64,000 nt of DNA, taken from the NCBI RefSeq assembly GCF_041260155.1, contig NC_091930.1, positions 42,413,096-42,477,095 of the forward strand, given 5' to 3'. Both the position numbers and the translations under genes were made by a program. The notes under the pieces are model-generated. The model worked only from the letters and a program-made list of their open reading frames with translations. It was not told where the DNA came from and did not search any database. Position 1 is the first letter of the stretch, and every line of letters begins with the position of its first letter. This DNA is from Ptychodera flava (taxonomy: Eukaryota > Hemichordata > Enteropneusta > Ptychoderidae). This document shows positions 12,402 through 24,970 of this stretch, one piece after another.

Positions 12402-12652
12402 GCTATGATCAACTAAATGTTACTGGAGAATAAGCTTTCAAATACGTGTAGTCTACCTTATCAGATGCAAGAATGGAATGAAGAATTAAAGCAGAAAGCG
12501 ACAGAAAATTCAGAGTGAAAAATGTACATTCTGAATTTCTGAATTTTCTGAATTTTCATTCTGAATTTTCTGGATTTTCACCCTCGCATCTGAGAAGGAG
12601 ACTTCACGTCTTTAAAGGCTTATGCTCCAGTAACATTTAGTTGATCATAGCC
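12402..12652. other. Second large hairpin, arms about 66 bp with a nested palindrome
   Basis: The left arm begins gctatgatcaactaaatgtt and the right arm ends with its inverse. In the loop, repeats of agaaaattcag and its complement ctgaattttct form a further inner hairpin. No coding capacity is seen. Confidence 0.8.
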
Positions 12653-13499
12653 TGCTACCAAATCTTAAATTATTTTGTATTGTAGATCAACACGTCTTTT
12701 GTTCTCGATTTGTTACTGTTTTTTAGCTTTGCTGTTAGCGACGCAGAGCTTATCTAACAGGTGAATGTGTGGCATCGTCCTCAAATTTTTACATTCCAAG
12801 CTTTTTTTCTTCAAAACGGCCAGTACGATTCCTTTAATATTTATATTTATTTAAAGATAATACAACAAACAAACCTTTTCGTTCATGAAGGACTTTGTTG
12901 GACAAAGAAATAGGTTTTACACTGCCAAGGACCCACTTTACCCACTTTCTGCATGTTTTGCCTTACTGTGACACTTTGTGACAACTTGACAGTCATGTTG
13001 TTTTTAAATTAGTGTGGATAACTATGTATCATGTGCATCAGAGAAGCCTTGAATAACTTTTTTCCTAGTTAACAATTGTCTATACAAGAAGAAATGTCTT
13101 AAACCATCTTACAAAAACGGAGTAAACATTTCATGCGAATACATGTTTTGAACACAATAAGTAAGCCGAATTTTGAGCTTTTTCAAAACAGATATTTTTG
13201 TACGTTTTCACAAGTATGAACATATATCGTAATCCACAATATTTAAGTAAAATCTCCTTTGTCATTAATTTTTTCATATTTTTTGAAAACGATCGACAGT
13301 GTTTATAAGGATTTGCTTTTGTTTATATTTAGATAGGAAGGTGTTAACACCGTTGGCGTTTGCCTCTGAAAACGTTACAAAGTGGCCCTGTTTATTTTTC
13401 CATTTTACACTAAATAATTGTTTTTTACTCAAGGAATTTTTGTGTATTTTTAGAATAAAATAATTTTACTGAATATCAGTGGTCCGTTTTGTTATTTTC

Positions 13500-13862
13500 A
13501 TGCATAACACCCTCTAAACGCCCAAAATTAAGGTGTTCAACAAGTGCACATCATATGTTCTAGCCTTTAACACACTTATCGTTGAACTGCGTCCATGCGT
13601 TCAAAAAGTGTTACAGCCCTTTGAACGCGTAAATGCGTTCAATTTTTTAACATATTTCATGTGCAACGTGTGTTTCAGATATGGAACACCGTGGTGTTCA
13701 ATATAATGTCTGATGAACACATAGTGTTCAAAATCTGCACACGTGTGTTCAAAAATTGAACCTAGGTTGAACACCTAGTGTTAAATTTCTGAACGTCTAG
13801 ACGCGTTCAAAAAGTGTTACAAAAAAGGCGTTTAATTGGTGTTCTATCCTTGAACACTTCAC
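13500..13862. repeat. Right subterminal GTGTTCAA/TTGAACAC array
   Basis: Well over ten variants of the octamer occur, including gcgttcaa, tgttacaa and ttgaacac forms, in both orientations and irregularly spaced. This is the expected look of transposase-binding subterminal repeats. Confidence 0.7.
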
Positions 13863-13871
13863 TTTATAGTG

Positions 13872-16800
13872 TGGTCAGATGATGCTGTCCAATTCAATAT
13901 CATGTGTATATTCGTTTTTATATTTAGTTTGCTTTTTTCACTCATATTGTATGTCCTTCCCTGTACTACTTAATTCAAAATTAAATATTGTTTTTGCCTG
14001 TACATATACTTGAGGGTAAGCCTTATCAGTCTCATACATTAAAGATGCAATATTGACCTACAGTGTCCAAACTTTTTTCACTGTATTGTAGATAGGTGTA
14101 CATTCCAAATACTAAGTACAAGTGTGGTGAGTGTAACAAACAAATGTTTTTTAGTCAATGCCCAATTTTTTTTTCTGTTTGATGGACAATAAATACACGT
14201 GTAATCAATGCCAACAATCAGTTTAAGTTATTTGGTAAGATTAGCCATGGTCCATTATATTACAATAGTTTGTGGCTAAATTTCTCCCCTTCTGTATTAT
14301 ATAAGTTCACTGTTTCCTGTTATAGATATTGTTGATCCTATTGCGTCCCATCTCTTATTCTTAATTCACTTTTACACATTTACTAAGGCTGTTGATACTT
14401 AGATTCCACACTTGAACTTATTCTGGAGCAGTAAACTAACCAGAACAAATAGCTTTCGTAATTATGTCCAAACAATTTGACTTTTTGCCAAATTTCACAT
14501 TTATGGCTAATAATAAACAGTAAGGAGGTACAAAGGACGTCGGTGCCCCCGGGCCCTATGTTTAATATAAACTAGCAATATTTTTCATCTATTGACGTTT
14601 AATAACTGATATAAATATACTTAATTATTATGGGGTGTTTACAAGTGGCACATTTGTACAAACAATTTAACATTACGGTAAAGCACCATTAACTTAGGAA
14701 TACCCACTTTCCTACTTGGTTATCAGGCGATTAATCTCTATGTCAACATTTGCAGCTGAGATAATCATGTAGTGTAAACACACATCAATACTGCCGGAAC
14801 TACTTTCAGGATCATCATTTAATAGCAAGTTGAATCCCTAGAAACACCTTTTTTGTTCTTATTTCATTGCTAAAGGGATGGTTGAGCAAGCGTGATTTAT
14901 ACAGAGATATCTCTTTCGGAATGAGTTACTAAGCAAGTTTACGGAGTTCCTCTAAAAATTATCTTTGAAAAATATCAGATATGAACAAGAATACCTTCCT
15001 GAAATAATTTCATGTACAGACGTACCACCAAGATTTTTTACTAAAGAAAATCACATGGCGGAAAAATACAACTACACTCAGTACTCCACAAGGTCAAATT
15101 GTAAAAGTTGAGACATGTGGAATTCTGTAAAATGTCAAGTGGGAATTTAATTCCAATGATTTTACAAATTTATCAGGTTATTCTGACAAATCCTTATGTT
15201 CATGAATAAATAACAAATAATGATGTTATTGTAAGAACTGATTGATACCCCCTGAAAAATGAAGGGAGTTGCATTGTAGTGTTCAAATGCGAAATTTAAT
15301 GCAACGAATAGTCCTATCTATCACCAATACTTAGTAACGACCGACATTCAAGTCTGAGTCAAGCGAACGCGTTGCATTCATCACTGCCAAATTTTGGTAA
15401 ATTCCAAATCCTTTGAAGCATAAACAATTTATTTTATTTTGGAAACAAGCAGTCTCATAATTTCAGTTGTGCTTTAAGTTGCCGCGAAAAGATAACAAAG
15501 ATCATACGTACCAGAGTTCTGACCTCAGCGTCGATAGAAATCATTCGTGCATGGCGGTCGCTACCACAGGCATTCGTCTGAATGCAAGCAAACCGTCACT
15601 GATGCACTCGTTGTATTGCATTGAATATGTGCTTGCATCGAGTCGAATGCCTGTGGTCGTCACTCTCTCCGTACAATGCATGTACAATGTATACGGGAAG
15701 TTCTCGATTTTTCTGTGCTGGAGCTAGACATTGTGGATTCACTACGGCCCAAAGGCGCCCCATTTTGTACGGTATTAGCGTCCCGAATTTTCGCCACACA
15801 TACGTGAAGTGCGCGTTCACAGAGTAAATTTCACCTCCCGCGTCATGTTGAAAATTTCGCCGTATTTCCTTGCTGCACAGCTAAATATTAATGAAAGAGT
15901 AACAGGTCCTATTTCCCGTATATGCTGCTCTTACAATTATAATATTTTGGAAAGAATTTCACATGGGAATTCCAAAAATACGTAAGCGATAACAGCCATA
16001 TACAAAATTACGTAAAAACACAGTCACAGCAAAACGATCTTCAACTCGTCATTTCATAAAAATAAGAGGGAAACTCAAAAAAATAAAACCATAGAGTTTT
16101 AGTTACCCTTCATGGTATCTGTCATACCAAATATTATAAAAAATAACAGCGAAATGAAAAAGTTAAACCAACGGGTTTTTGAGATGTATTTTTCATTTTA
16201 CGATGTGTCTAATCAGCTCGATTTCCCATAGAAAACAATGGCGTTTAAAGGCGGAGCCTCCCTTTAAAAGGCCGCCACCTATGGCGGCATTCATTGTGTA
16301 AGTGGAGACCAAACAGGCAACATGAGGGCACACGTTCCAGAAAATGCCACTTTTTAGTTCTTTCTGACTGCAAAAACGCTGACAGACTGCCAAGCGGTCA
16401 GCACGAATCTGCTGCCGATCGAACCTTGTGGTTATATTCAAATTCTAACGTGACTGGAAGACGTTTTTGAAGGAAATTCGAGTGTGGTGCTGGGGAATAA
16501 ATAACCGTTGGCAATTTGAACCGACTGTCAATCAAACGGTTATATAAGCTCTATTTGCAGGATTAGCAAAAGGTGACAAAAGATTGAAATCAGTTTGTGT
16601 AATAAATGTAATAGAAATCAACATCGTACTGGCCATGTGTTTGACTGGGAGGAGAACTCCACTAATGCGAGAACCTGGGATTGAAAAGTGCGGCTTTAAT
16701 GTACTGAACAGACCGTACAACTCTCGCTCGTTCAAATTTCTCAATTCTGAACCAATGATAGTGAAAAATGGCACATTGTTTCTTTGATTCATATACAAAA

Positions 16801-17195
16801 TTCCTGTCGTTTTAGTTTTTTGAATTTCTCGACGAAACATGTTTTAGTTGCATTTTATTTTTTCGATCGCTGAATTTTGCTCTTGCCCTCAATAAAATGG
16901 CGATCTTACGGCGATTGCATATGCAGAATCAGGGTCTTATATTGACGCATTTTAATCGGTTAGCTGCTCTTAAATTGTACAGACCAAATACCTGTCAGGT
17001 TGTTGTAATTTACACCAAATTTTGGCGAATATCAACTATGAAAATTCCAGTAAACTGCAAAAATAACACAGAACAGAGGCGAACGGGCGTAGAGTCTCCA
17101 CTGTAATCGTGCAGTGAACGTTATCGATCGATATTCTTTTGTCCGAAATTGTTACATTGTTGTCTCACTCACTCGCGTGTAGTTCCCCGTTCACA
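13872..17195. other. Unassigned AT-rich stretch (3.3 kb)
   Basis: Holds a small inverted repeat at 15565-15657 and several frames of 67-102 codons (15467-15827, 16193-16441, 16532-16840, 16897-17106) on overlapping strands. None has a recognisable domain or a supported exon structure. I cannot support a gene here. Confidence 0.4.
15565..15657. other. Small inverted repeat
   Basis: accacaggcattcg followed by atgcaagca at 15565-15592 is repeated in inverse form at 15630-15657, with five mismatched bases between the two perfect blocks and a loop of about 37 bp. Confidence 0.7.
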
Positions 17196-17238
17196 ATGGC
17201 GCCAAACTACGCCGAAGTGCGCCAAAATGTGCTGAAAC
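17196..17238 (+). CDS. Candidate first coding exon, unrecognised gene
   Basis: ATGGCGCC start with an A at -3 in a locally CpG-richer stretch. It reads MAPNYAEVRQNVLK and meets a donor AAAC|GTACGT in phase 1. Joined to 17291-17322 the frame continues as LQETNGHLDVK, which looks like genuine protein. The 52 bp intron is very short and no later exon was found before the repeat at 17577. I do not recognise the family. It could be the 5' end of a gene cut off by repeat insertion, or chance. Confidence 0.22.
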
Positions 17239-17290
17239 GTACGTAAAACTATCACCAAAACTGAAAAAAGTGTCGTCAATTTACTTTCAG

Positions 17291-17322
17291 TACAGGAAAC
17301 CAACGGACACCTTGATGTTAAA
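17291..17322 (+). CDS. Candidate second exon of the 17196 gene
   Basis: Flanked by a polypyrimidine acceptor (ttactttcag) and a strong donor (AAA|GTGAGT). It is 32 bp and keeps the frame open from 17196-17238. Confidence 0.2.
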
Positions 17323-17576
17323 GTGAGTAAGTCAATATACGGGTAATTGTGGAAATGTTTATGATGTGACCTCAACACACGAGCGCCCGGCACGAGCGGC
17401 ACCCAAACAGATTTTCGATCGATAATCTATTGAAAATAAATTGATACAATGTTCGCCGTTGTCACTAGCGACCGGCTGAAAGCGCTGTTCCATAGCAATA
17501 ATGCTTCGCGGAATACCGTACACTGAGGCATACTTTTGGGCCGTAGTGATTCGGCATTTTTACTTATCAATCTAAT

Positions 17577-19402
17577 TACCGATGAATGATGGTTCTTAAA
17601 TCTCACAAGTGTGTGTCTAGGAGGATATCAAAAGTAATCAAAATGATTTCGGTTCTCTGAACTCGAACCGGTCACCACTCTGTGCATCGATAAATCAAAC
17701 ATGGCTGCCGTCATATGCGGCAAATTTGTTCATTTCAATCAAAGCGGAATATTCACCTGCAGTGGTTGTTGGTCGAACCATATCAGGAGAGAGGGTCATG
17801 TTGTATTTCTTACTCCTGCCAGGAAAAGTCACTGGAATTATCCATCATCGACTATGTCAATATCTCTCGCCATGGTTCACAGGTAAGCCTCGTCACTGCC
17901 TCGACCATTTCCCCCGCTGATATTAAAGAGTGGCCATATTGATACAATACAAGTTTCTTGGTAGCAATTCATGTGATTTATCGGAGATATCACAGGATAG
18001 GTAACCACAACCCTTTGAAGCAAAAAGCTAGCACACGTTTGCCGTAGGTAGCTTGTATAATCTGTACATGTGGAAGGAACGTTGCATGCTTTGCTGGTCA
18101 CATTTGCATATGATCAATATGCGTTACTGAAGTGAGGCGCTCAAAAATAGGAAGCTGAATGAAAATGAATGAAGGACGATATTGTGTTTCGCCATATTTC
18201 TAAAACCTATTTTAGAGTCTAAATTAAAACAATATAGATAACTTGAGCTCATTTTCTTTCCTGTCAACATAGTTCCATGAGCAAGCATATGTATGTGCCC
18301 GTGGTATTGCAGTGAGTCATCACAGGCCTGTGGATAAGATGAAACTTAACAGTGGAACATTAACACCTTGGGGATTAAAAGTCCTCTGTTTGTCACCCGA
18401 GTTGGTCAGGCAAGGACCCGGGTTTCAGGTACCATGCAAGTTAAAGCAGTCTTTCCCAATGATTTTGGAATTTCATCGAAATTGTTTATCAATTGTTGAT
18501 TGTTGGGGTCTATGACAAAACTATGATAAATTTCCTAATATAAAACTTGCGATTTTTTTTGCATATATTTACCTCGAATAATTGACATTAGTTTACTTGA
18601 TAAGAAGAGGGTGGTCAAAGGTGCATAGTACAATAAAAATTTGATTTTGGAATTTGGGCAAAATTGTTGATCCAATATACATTGTAGTCCATGAGAAAAA
18701 TATAAATATTTTTTGTAATACAAAACAAACTAATCTGTGTATGTATAGAGTCTTGATTACTGATATCAATATACGTGATAAGAGTAGGATGGTCACAGGT
18801 GAATGTGTGTGCAAGAACCGTGATTTTTTAATTTCACCGAAAAGTTGAATCACTCTACATTGTAGTCTATGAGGAAATTATAGATAATTTTTTCCAGTAC
18901 AAAACTTGCAAAATCTGTGTACACTGTATTTATAAACCCTTGGTTATTTTAGATTAATGTTCTTGATTAGACTAGGATGGTTACAGTTGCATTTGTGGGC
19001 AAGTAATTTGATTTGAAATTTCACCGAAATGTGAATCATCATATATTGTGTCTATGAGGAAGCCATGAATAGCATAGGGGGTTATCATCACCCACATTGT
19101 TCTTCATATATTGTTCGATCTAAAGCTTCTAGTTGTTATTGATGACACTATGCACTATCCTAAATAGTTTGTACTCTGTCAAAGTCTTCAAAAACAAAAA
19201 TTTACATACAGAGATGTGAACGTTGACACTGACGTAGACCCGATGTATTGTCAATAGGAGAATGCTATCAAATAAGTTATCTCCCCTATTGTTATTGATA
19301 GATTAAGTTGAATCTTTAAGTCATTAAAAAGGGCAGTTTTGGACAAGAGAGGGTTGGGTTAGTAAAAAATAATGACAACCTAAATCTTTGCCTCAAGTTG
19401 GC
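17577..19402 (+). repeat. Large dispersed repeat, copy 2
   Basis: Same orientation as 1-1875 and collinear with it, including the 185 bp tandem array (18466-19070). The start taccgatgaatgatggttct corresponds to the start of copy 1 at the window edge. The copy ends about 25 bp before the TTAA MITE. Indels between the copies keep changing the reading frames, which argues against coding function. Confidence 0.8.
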
Positions 19403-19429
19403 TGTTTGGCACATCAATAAATTGTTTAA

Positions 19430-20136
19430 GGGGGAGCTCCACCCAACAGTGTATTTTGCTCAAAAATAACTTTTTTGCAATTATTCATTCAACTTTCATT
19501 AATTAATCAACCAAAGATTAAAATCTACTTTGGTTTTACCTTTTAGCTTTTAGTGGTAAGATGCGAGATAAAGAAGTGTCAATTTATGCAAATGCATGCA
19601 AATCATCCGATTTTCTGGCTTCTTTTTTCTCCTCATTTTAAGATTTCTAAAGAATTTACCTCCACGTTGGCTAGGTCAAATTTTCACATTATGTTCTTTA
19701 TATGCTATATAAAAACGGCTATTCATTTGGCAATAATGTTCTTTCGTTTTCAATAAGAAGCATTTTTGTTTTGCTTATCACGTTTTAATTACTTTTTGAG
19801 TGTCAGTCTTTTAACTCATGCAAATTTAGAATGAGGATAGATAATGCAAAATAAAATAGTCGCTTTCATCTACATATACTCTTGTTTCAAGTGAAATATT
19901 AGATTTCAGAAACTAGAGTAAAGTTTTTCAATTAAATTAGTTTTTATCATTAATACCAAAATTGAGGTTTTTACCCCAAATATAAACCCCTTCATTCTTC
20001 TAGTAAAATCTTGCTACCATAATAAACTTTAGATTCTTTATTTTTTGAAAATATATAGTATAAAGGGGTTTCATTGCTATTTTAAATAAGAAAATATTCC
20101 TTTGAAAACACTGTGTTGGCAACATGCAGCTCCACC
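19430..20136 (+). mobile_element. TTAA-flanked MITE, 707 bp
   Basis: The left end GGGGGAGCTCC and the right end, read on the other strand as GGTGGAGCTGC, begin an imperfect inverted repeat of about 35 bp that continues through caacagtgt/caacacagtgt. Perfect TTAA lies on both sides (19426-19429 and 20137-20140). TTAA duplication is used by piggyBac and Kolobok elements. The interior is AT-rich with no transposase. Confidence 0.65.
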
Positions 20137-20140
20137 TTAA

Positions 20141-21840
20141 TATACCCTAAAAGTTGCGCCGGAAGGACACACCAAATTGAAATGACAGGATATGAAATTG
20201 GCAGAGGGTATTTAGAAAGGAATTTTTTATTCAATAAATTTTCAAGTCCCCCTTTGCAATGTCATTTGTTTAGATCCCCTGGCATGTTGTAATTTTTTTC
20301 ACTTCCCTCCTCCGTTTGAAATCTCCCCCCTCCAGAGGTGTTTGTGAATGCAGCCTACGAGCTACTTCGTGTTTGCCATACCTAACTTCGATAATTCTGG
20401 CATTTCAATATTCAATTTGATTGCATTGCATATTTTCTACTAGAAAGTTCAATATCTGACAGCTCATAAATGATAAAATCCCACATCGGAGAGACTAGCA
20501 CCCTTCCACCAAATGAACGTCCCACTTGTACGCCCATGGAGGAGCATTCACTGCGCTACGTGTGGCGACATAACTGTAACAAAACTAAGAGACAAGCAAG
20601 ATCGTGTTGAAAATTGGAAAGGTTGACGGTGTCGTGCTTCAAATAATGAGATTACGTATTTGTTTCTCCGAAATTTATCACTTGACTACCAATCGGACAT
20701 AGTCCAACAATGCTGCACAAAAAAAAGGTTTGCAGCGGTGGCTGCACCCGTAGCTGCGATCGATCAGGAAACAATACTCGAAATGTAACTCAGTTAATCT
20801 TCAGTATTTTTCGGCATGGTCACATACCCATAGGCACATGGTATTATTAATGCCCCAAAACACACGTTTCACACGTCGGGAAAAATTGGGCAGTATTCGT
20901 GGTAGCTCAGTTACGATATCGCTTGAAGGATGGATGTGTGGTTTCCATTGTGTGCTTTTTCATCGTATGTTTGTTAATCATTGCGATATTCACAACAAAA
21001 AGTAAAACAGGCTTAGAATATTGCGGCCAAATTTAATGAGTTACCGCCCGGTCAATGTAACTGCAATCAGCTACAAATGAGCCTACCGGGACATAGTCAG
21101 TAAGCGTAGGTCCTGTAAATCAGTGTCGTACTTATTTTTTGCTTCAGTCGATTTCCCATTCACACGTTGGCAATAGCATTGTCGTCGTGTCGATCGCTAA
21201 AAGTAGGGCTAGCTTTGAAATTGTCAACATTGACTGCACTAAATGCGATGTTTATTCCATTATTTGTTTTACTCCAAAAACAAAAATTGACACGAAAAAC
21301 TCGACCAAAGGGAAGTTCAATGTAATAGGATATCGGAAAGGTTATAGGCCTCAAAATCATAAGATATCAGTCACGATACGCTAAAACCCTCTGGGGAGAA
21401 ATATTACGCTTCCGAGATCATTGATAAGTACTAGTAAACCATATGGACACACTTGACCATTGGTGTTTTGCGTTTTGATGAAAATATATCTGAAATGTAT
21501 TACATGTATAACATGTCACAAGAGTGAAAAGCATGTATAATGCAAATTAACCGTAAAAGACAGTGTCTTTCAGATAATTAAATAAAGCGAAACATTGCGT
21601 TAAGTGTCAATTAGTGCAGTAAACACGTGATTGCAGTACATTTGACATATGCACAGGACAAGAGGATGACAATATCATAAATGAGATTGCAGAACATTGT
21701 CCTATCTTGGTCACAAGCTGTACCTTTTAGCTTAATAAGCGGGCAACCACATGTTGAATGAAAACCTAGGCAACTCTTTCATATACATATTCACAAATGC
21801 CCAATTTGCCTCAGATTACCAATGACTTGCTGCAAAATTG
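20141..21840. other. Unassigned sequence with one exon-like frame
   Basis: Includes the inverted partner (20324-20356) of the 8123-8157 fragment. At 21139-21384 a frame of about 82 codons follows a good acceptor (tattttttgcttcag) and reads as ordinary protein (for example SIVVVSIAKSRASFEIVNID) to a stop. It has no recognised domain and no partner exon, so it is not called as a gene. Confidence 0.35.
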
Positions 21841-21844
21841 AAAA

Positions 21845-23090
21845 GTTACTCAGACTTGCTTACAGTGCTGAGAAATGACATTTTGACACCCAGTGATGTA
21901 ACCTACATTCACCACAAATTCGATCCAGTATTTCCAGTTTTCCAGTTCGGGGGACCATTGAGCACAAGGGATAAGGAAAGATAGCGACTTTGTGGCTCTA
22001 TATGATTTGTTTTTTGGTTCTGCATGAAGTGAGAGCCTTTCTTTGGAGTGACAGTTGTGCCAAAAATATGGTGTTCTCTCAAATTTACGAATCAGGAAGA
22101 CAGGGTGTTCAGCCCAACAGATATATCGCATAAACTGGTGTATCAGCAGGCCGATCTTCATGGTATTTTTCTGACCAGAGCAAGAAGTGAGGCAGTGCCT
22201 GTTTAAGGTCCAGCATTTGTCCATAAGTGCATAATTAAGAGTCTGTGTCAAGATTGGAATTCCATACAGAAGTTGCACTACTCTTAAGTGTTACGAAGCG
22301 CTCTATTCAATGCACGACTTCGGTCCTAAGAGATCTGGATACCACACAAGAATTGGTTGAATGAAATTGTTCTCGCATAATTATTACATGACACAGTATG
22401 TCGACGCTTAGACACAATAATGATGGATAATATGTCAAAATGTCGATGCTTCTTTCGTTGACATATCTTGCCCCATTCGTCAAAGGTCATCCAAATTTAC
22501 ATTTCTATGCACTTACTATCACTGATTATTTGAAATGCCAAAGTAATGTCAGCTCATAAAAACATTTGCTCTTGAAAATTGTTGATCAGCCAAAGAAGGG
22601 CTTGAAGCCATGTGCCAACCTGACATACTACCTTGTGTCTAGACTCCATCCCAGATTATCCATAAATGTTCTTCTCTGAAAAACCCTGCGTAAAATATGC
22701 AAGACAAATCAGATCGCATAATTCTTTGCAGGGTGAGCACATAATTTCGAAAGATTCGAATCTTAGCGAAAAATTATGGCAATGCTTATATGCGCAGAAC
22801 CAAAGATACCATTATGAAAGAGCATGTCGAGTCATGGTGAAATCAGATGGCAGCCGGCAAGCTAAAACCTGAAGAGCGAATTTTCAAGTAGATTGTGGAC
22901 ATTTGTCATGAGCACCAGATTGCTGACTGCTGAAAGAGACACGTCTTTGCTACAGTTTTCAAAACCTTCTTAACCTCAGAAAATATGCATTCCATGATTG
23001 GAAGCAAGGAAACTCCAATGAGCCCTACAATTCCTTAGCGTACCAGTTGTCAAGACCGACAGCGACCAAAAATGCTATGTCAGAGTCAGA
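21845..23090 (+). repeat. Ancient tandem duplication, copy 1
   Basis: Collinear with 23578-24970. Shared landmarks include cagacttgc(t/a)tacaatgctg-type starts, gagtctgtgtcaaga, ttgctgactgctg and gcgtacc(a/g)gttgtcaag. Divergence is substantial with many indels. On the minus strand copy 1 has a 142-codon frame (21850-22278); the matching frame in copy 2 is broken, so the pair looks decayed or non-coding. I do not recognise the product. Confidence 0.7.
21850..22278 (-). pseudogene. 142-codon open frame in a decayed tandem repeat, unrecognised
   Basis: Aromatic- and Cys-rich product, for example KFERTPYFWHNC, with no domain I know. In the partner copy (about 23580-24005) the homologous frame begins similarly (LLTQTL.YAL.DK) and then meets a stop. 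This suggests either remains of a gene or a chance frame in a repeat. No splice sites or start context support expression. Confidence 0.2.
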
Positions 23091-23577
23091 AAATTTTCAA
23101 CAATATCAAGTACACAAGCAGAAGTCACAAGAACACAGCGTAATGAAGTGACTCTCATCAATAAAACAAAGTAAACACTGCAGCTACATAATGATGATGT
23201 GTGTTGTGGCAGGCAAGTAGCCCCTTTGCATGCCGACAAAGCAAAACCACTTATATGGGTTTCAATGTGCTAGACTCTCACATTTACACAAGAATTGATG
23301 CTTGAAATTAAATCAGATATTTGAGGAACAGAATGTTGTACTTTGTAACTCGATCTGTGCCAAAAGATGTTACACGTGGTTTACTCCAGATATGTACTGT
23401 ATTCTTATGCTTTGCCGCCTCGAGATAGTGGAAAGCTAAAGGGACGTCCTACTTAACATAATTTTACTCGTATTAGAACATCCTTGATCCCAGAGCCATA
23501 TAGGTTGCCAGTTAGTCAAAATGATGTAAAATCACATCCTTTTGTACAATCATCAACATACAACTCTTGAATATCAA

Positions 23578-24970
23578 TTTCAGACTTGCATACAATGCTG
23601 AAACACGACATTTTGACACGTTATGATGTAACTTAAATTCCCACAAATCCGATCCAGAATTTACACTTTTGACAGTTCTTTGGACCATTAAGCTCATGTG
23701 TTAAGAAACATAAACGACTACATGAGTCTATATATTTTGTGTTGTTTGTTCTGCATGAAGTAAAGGACCACTTTTTGCAGAGATAATTGTGCAAAAATTT
23801 AGCGTTTGCCCAAATTTACAGATCAAGGAGGACAGGGTGACTCGGCCCAACATTGGAACCTCACAAACCAATGTATCAGCAGTCCAATCTTCTTGGATTT
23901 TTCTCACCAGAGCAAAGGTTAGGCACCGTGTGTTAAAGTCCTACGTCTTGTCCGTTAGTGCATACCTAAGAGTCTGTGTCAAGAGTGGCATTTCATACAG
24001 AAGAGGTACTGTTACAAAGCATTCCCCATACAACGCAAAGCTTCGGTCCTCTGGCATCTGCAAAATAACATCGATCGCCTTTTGTTGACGACGCAAAGGA
24101 ATTGGTTCGATAATATTTTTCTCGTCTATATTACATGCATTGCATAAGACATCGACCGTTAGACGAAGTCATGAGTGACAATATGTCAAAATGATGATAC
24201 CTTTTTCATGGCTATATCTTGCACCATTTGCCAACAAGTCATCTAAATTTATATTTTTAAACACTTACTATCTAGGACAAACAAAATCCAGGGAGATGTA
24301 TTTGGCATCATTGTGCTTATTTAAAATGCTAGAGTAGTGCCAACTCGAAACAAACTTTGCCCTTGAATATCTTATCAGCAAAGAAGGGCTTGGAATCATA
24401 TGCCCATCTGAAAGTGTACACATAATACTGCGCTGAGAATTATGCGACAGGTTATAGTCGAAATACTACCTCGTATCTGAACTCCATCCCACATTATCCA
24501 TAGATGTTCCTTGGAAAGGAACCTGGGTAAGATTTGCAAAACAAATCTGATCACTTACTTCTTAACAAGGTGAGCACATGATGAATTGTGGAGTTCGCAT
24601 CGATGCTAAAATCATGGCAATGTAAATATAAACATAAAAACATAAGATTTCATTATAAAAGAGCATGTGGAGTCATGGTGTAATCAAAGGGCGGCCGGCA
24701 AGAAATCTTTCACAAACAACAGCCTGAAGCCTGATGAGCAAATTTTCAAGTAGAAGTGAGCATCTGCTATGAGCACTAGATTGCTGACTGCTGGACGAAC
24801 ACGTCTTTGCTGGTAGTTTGCAACATCAGTCTTAACCTCTGAAAACATGCAGTCCGTCAGAGTTTGTGATTGGAAGCGAGGGAACTCTCCATTGCATCCC
24901 ACAATTACTGAGCGTACCGGTTGTCAAGGCCTACAGAGAACCAAGAAGCAATGTCAGACGAATGAAAATA
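23578..24970 (+). repeat. Ancient tandem duplication, copy 2
   Basis: Second diverged copy of 21845-23090. The offset is about 1.73 kb at the left and about 1.88 kb at the right, so copy 2 has gained or copy 1 lost some sequence. No gene is recognised. Confidence 0.7.

Larger units (their letters stand above)
11021..13871 (+). mobile_element. CACTA/EnSpm-like non-autonomous element with subterminal repeats, 2.85 kb
   Basis: The left end is CACTGTAAAAAA and the right end reads CACTATAAAG on the opposite strand. CACTA-superfamily ends begin CACTA or CACTG, carry clustered subterminal repeats in both orientations and make 2-3 bp duplications. Here TG precedes 11021 and follows 13871, which could be chance. 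About 150 bp at the left and 360 bp at the right are dense with GTGTTCAA-like octamers and their complements TTGAACAC. Both ends also carry gacgcgt or acgcgt near the terminus. The interior holds two large hairpins and weak exon candidates but no transposase I recognise. Confidence 0.5.

Noticed and set aside
11021-13871. Helitron or hAT origin for the GTGTTCAA-rich element
   Set aside because: No 5' TC or 3' CTRR end and no 8 bp duplication; CACTG/CACTA termini with subterminal arrays fit CACTA better.
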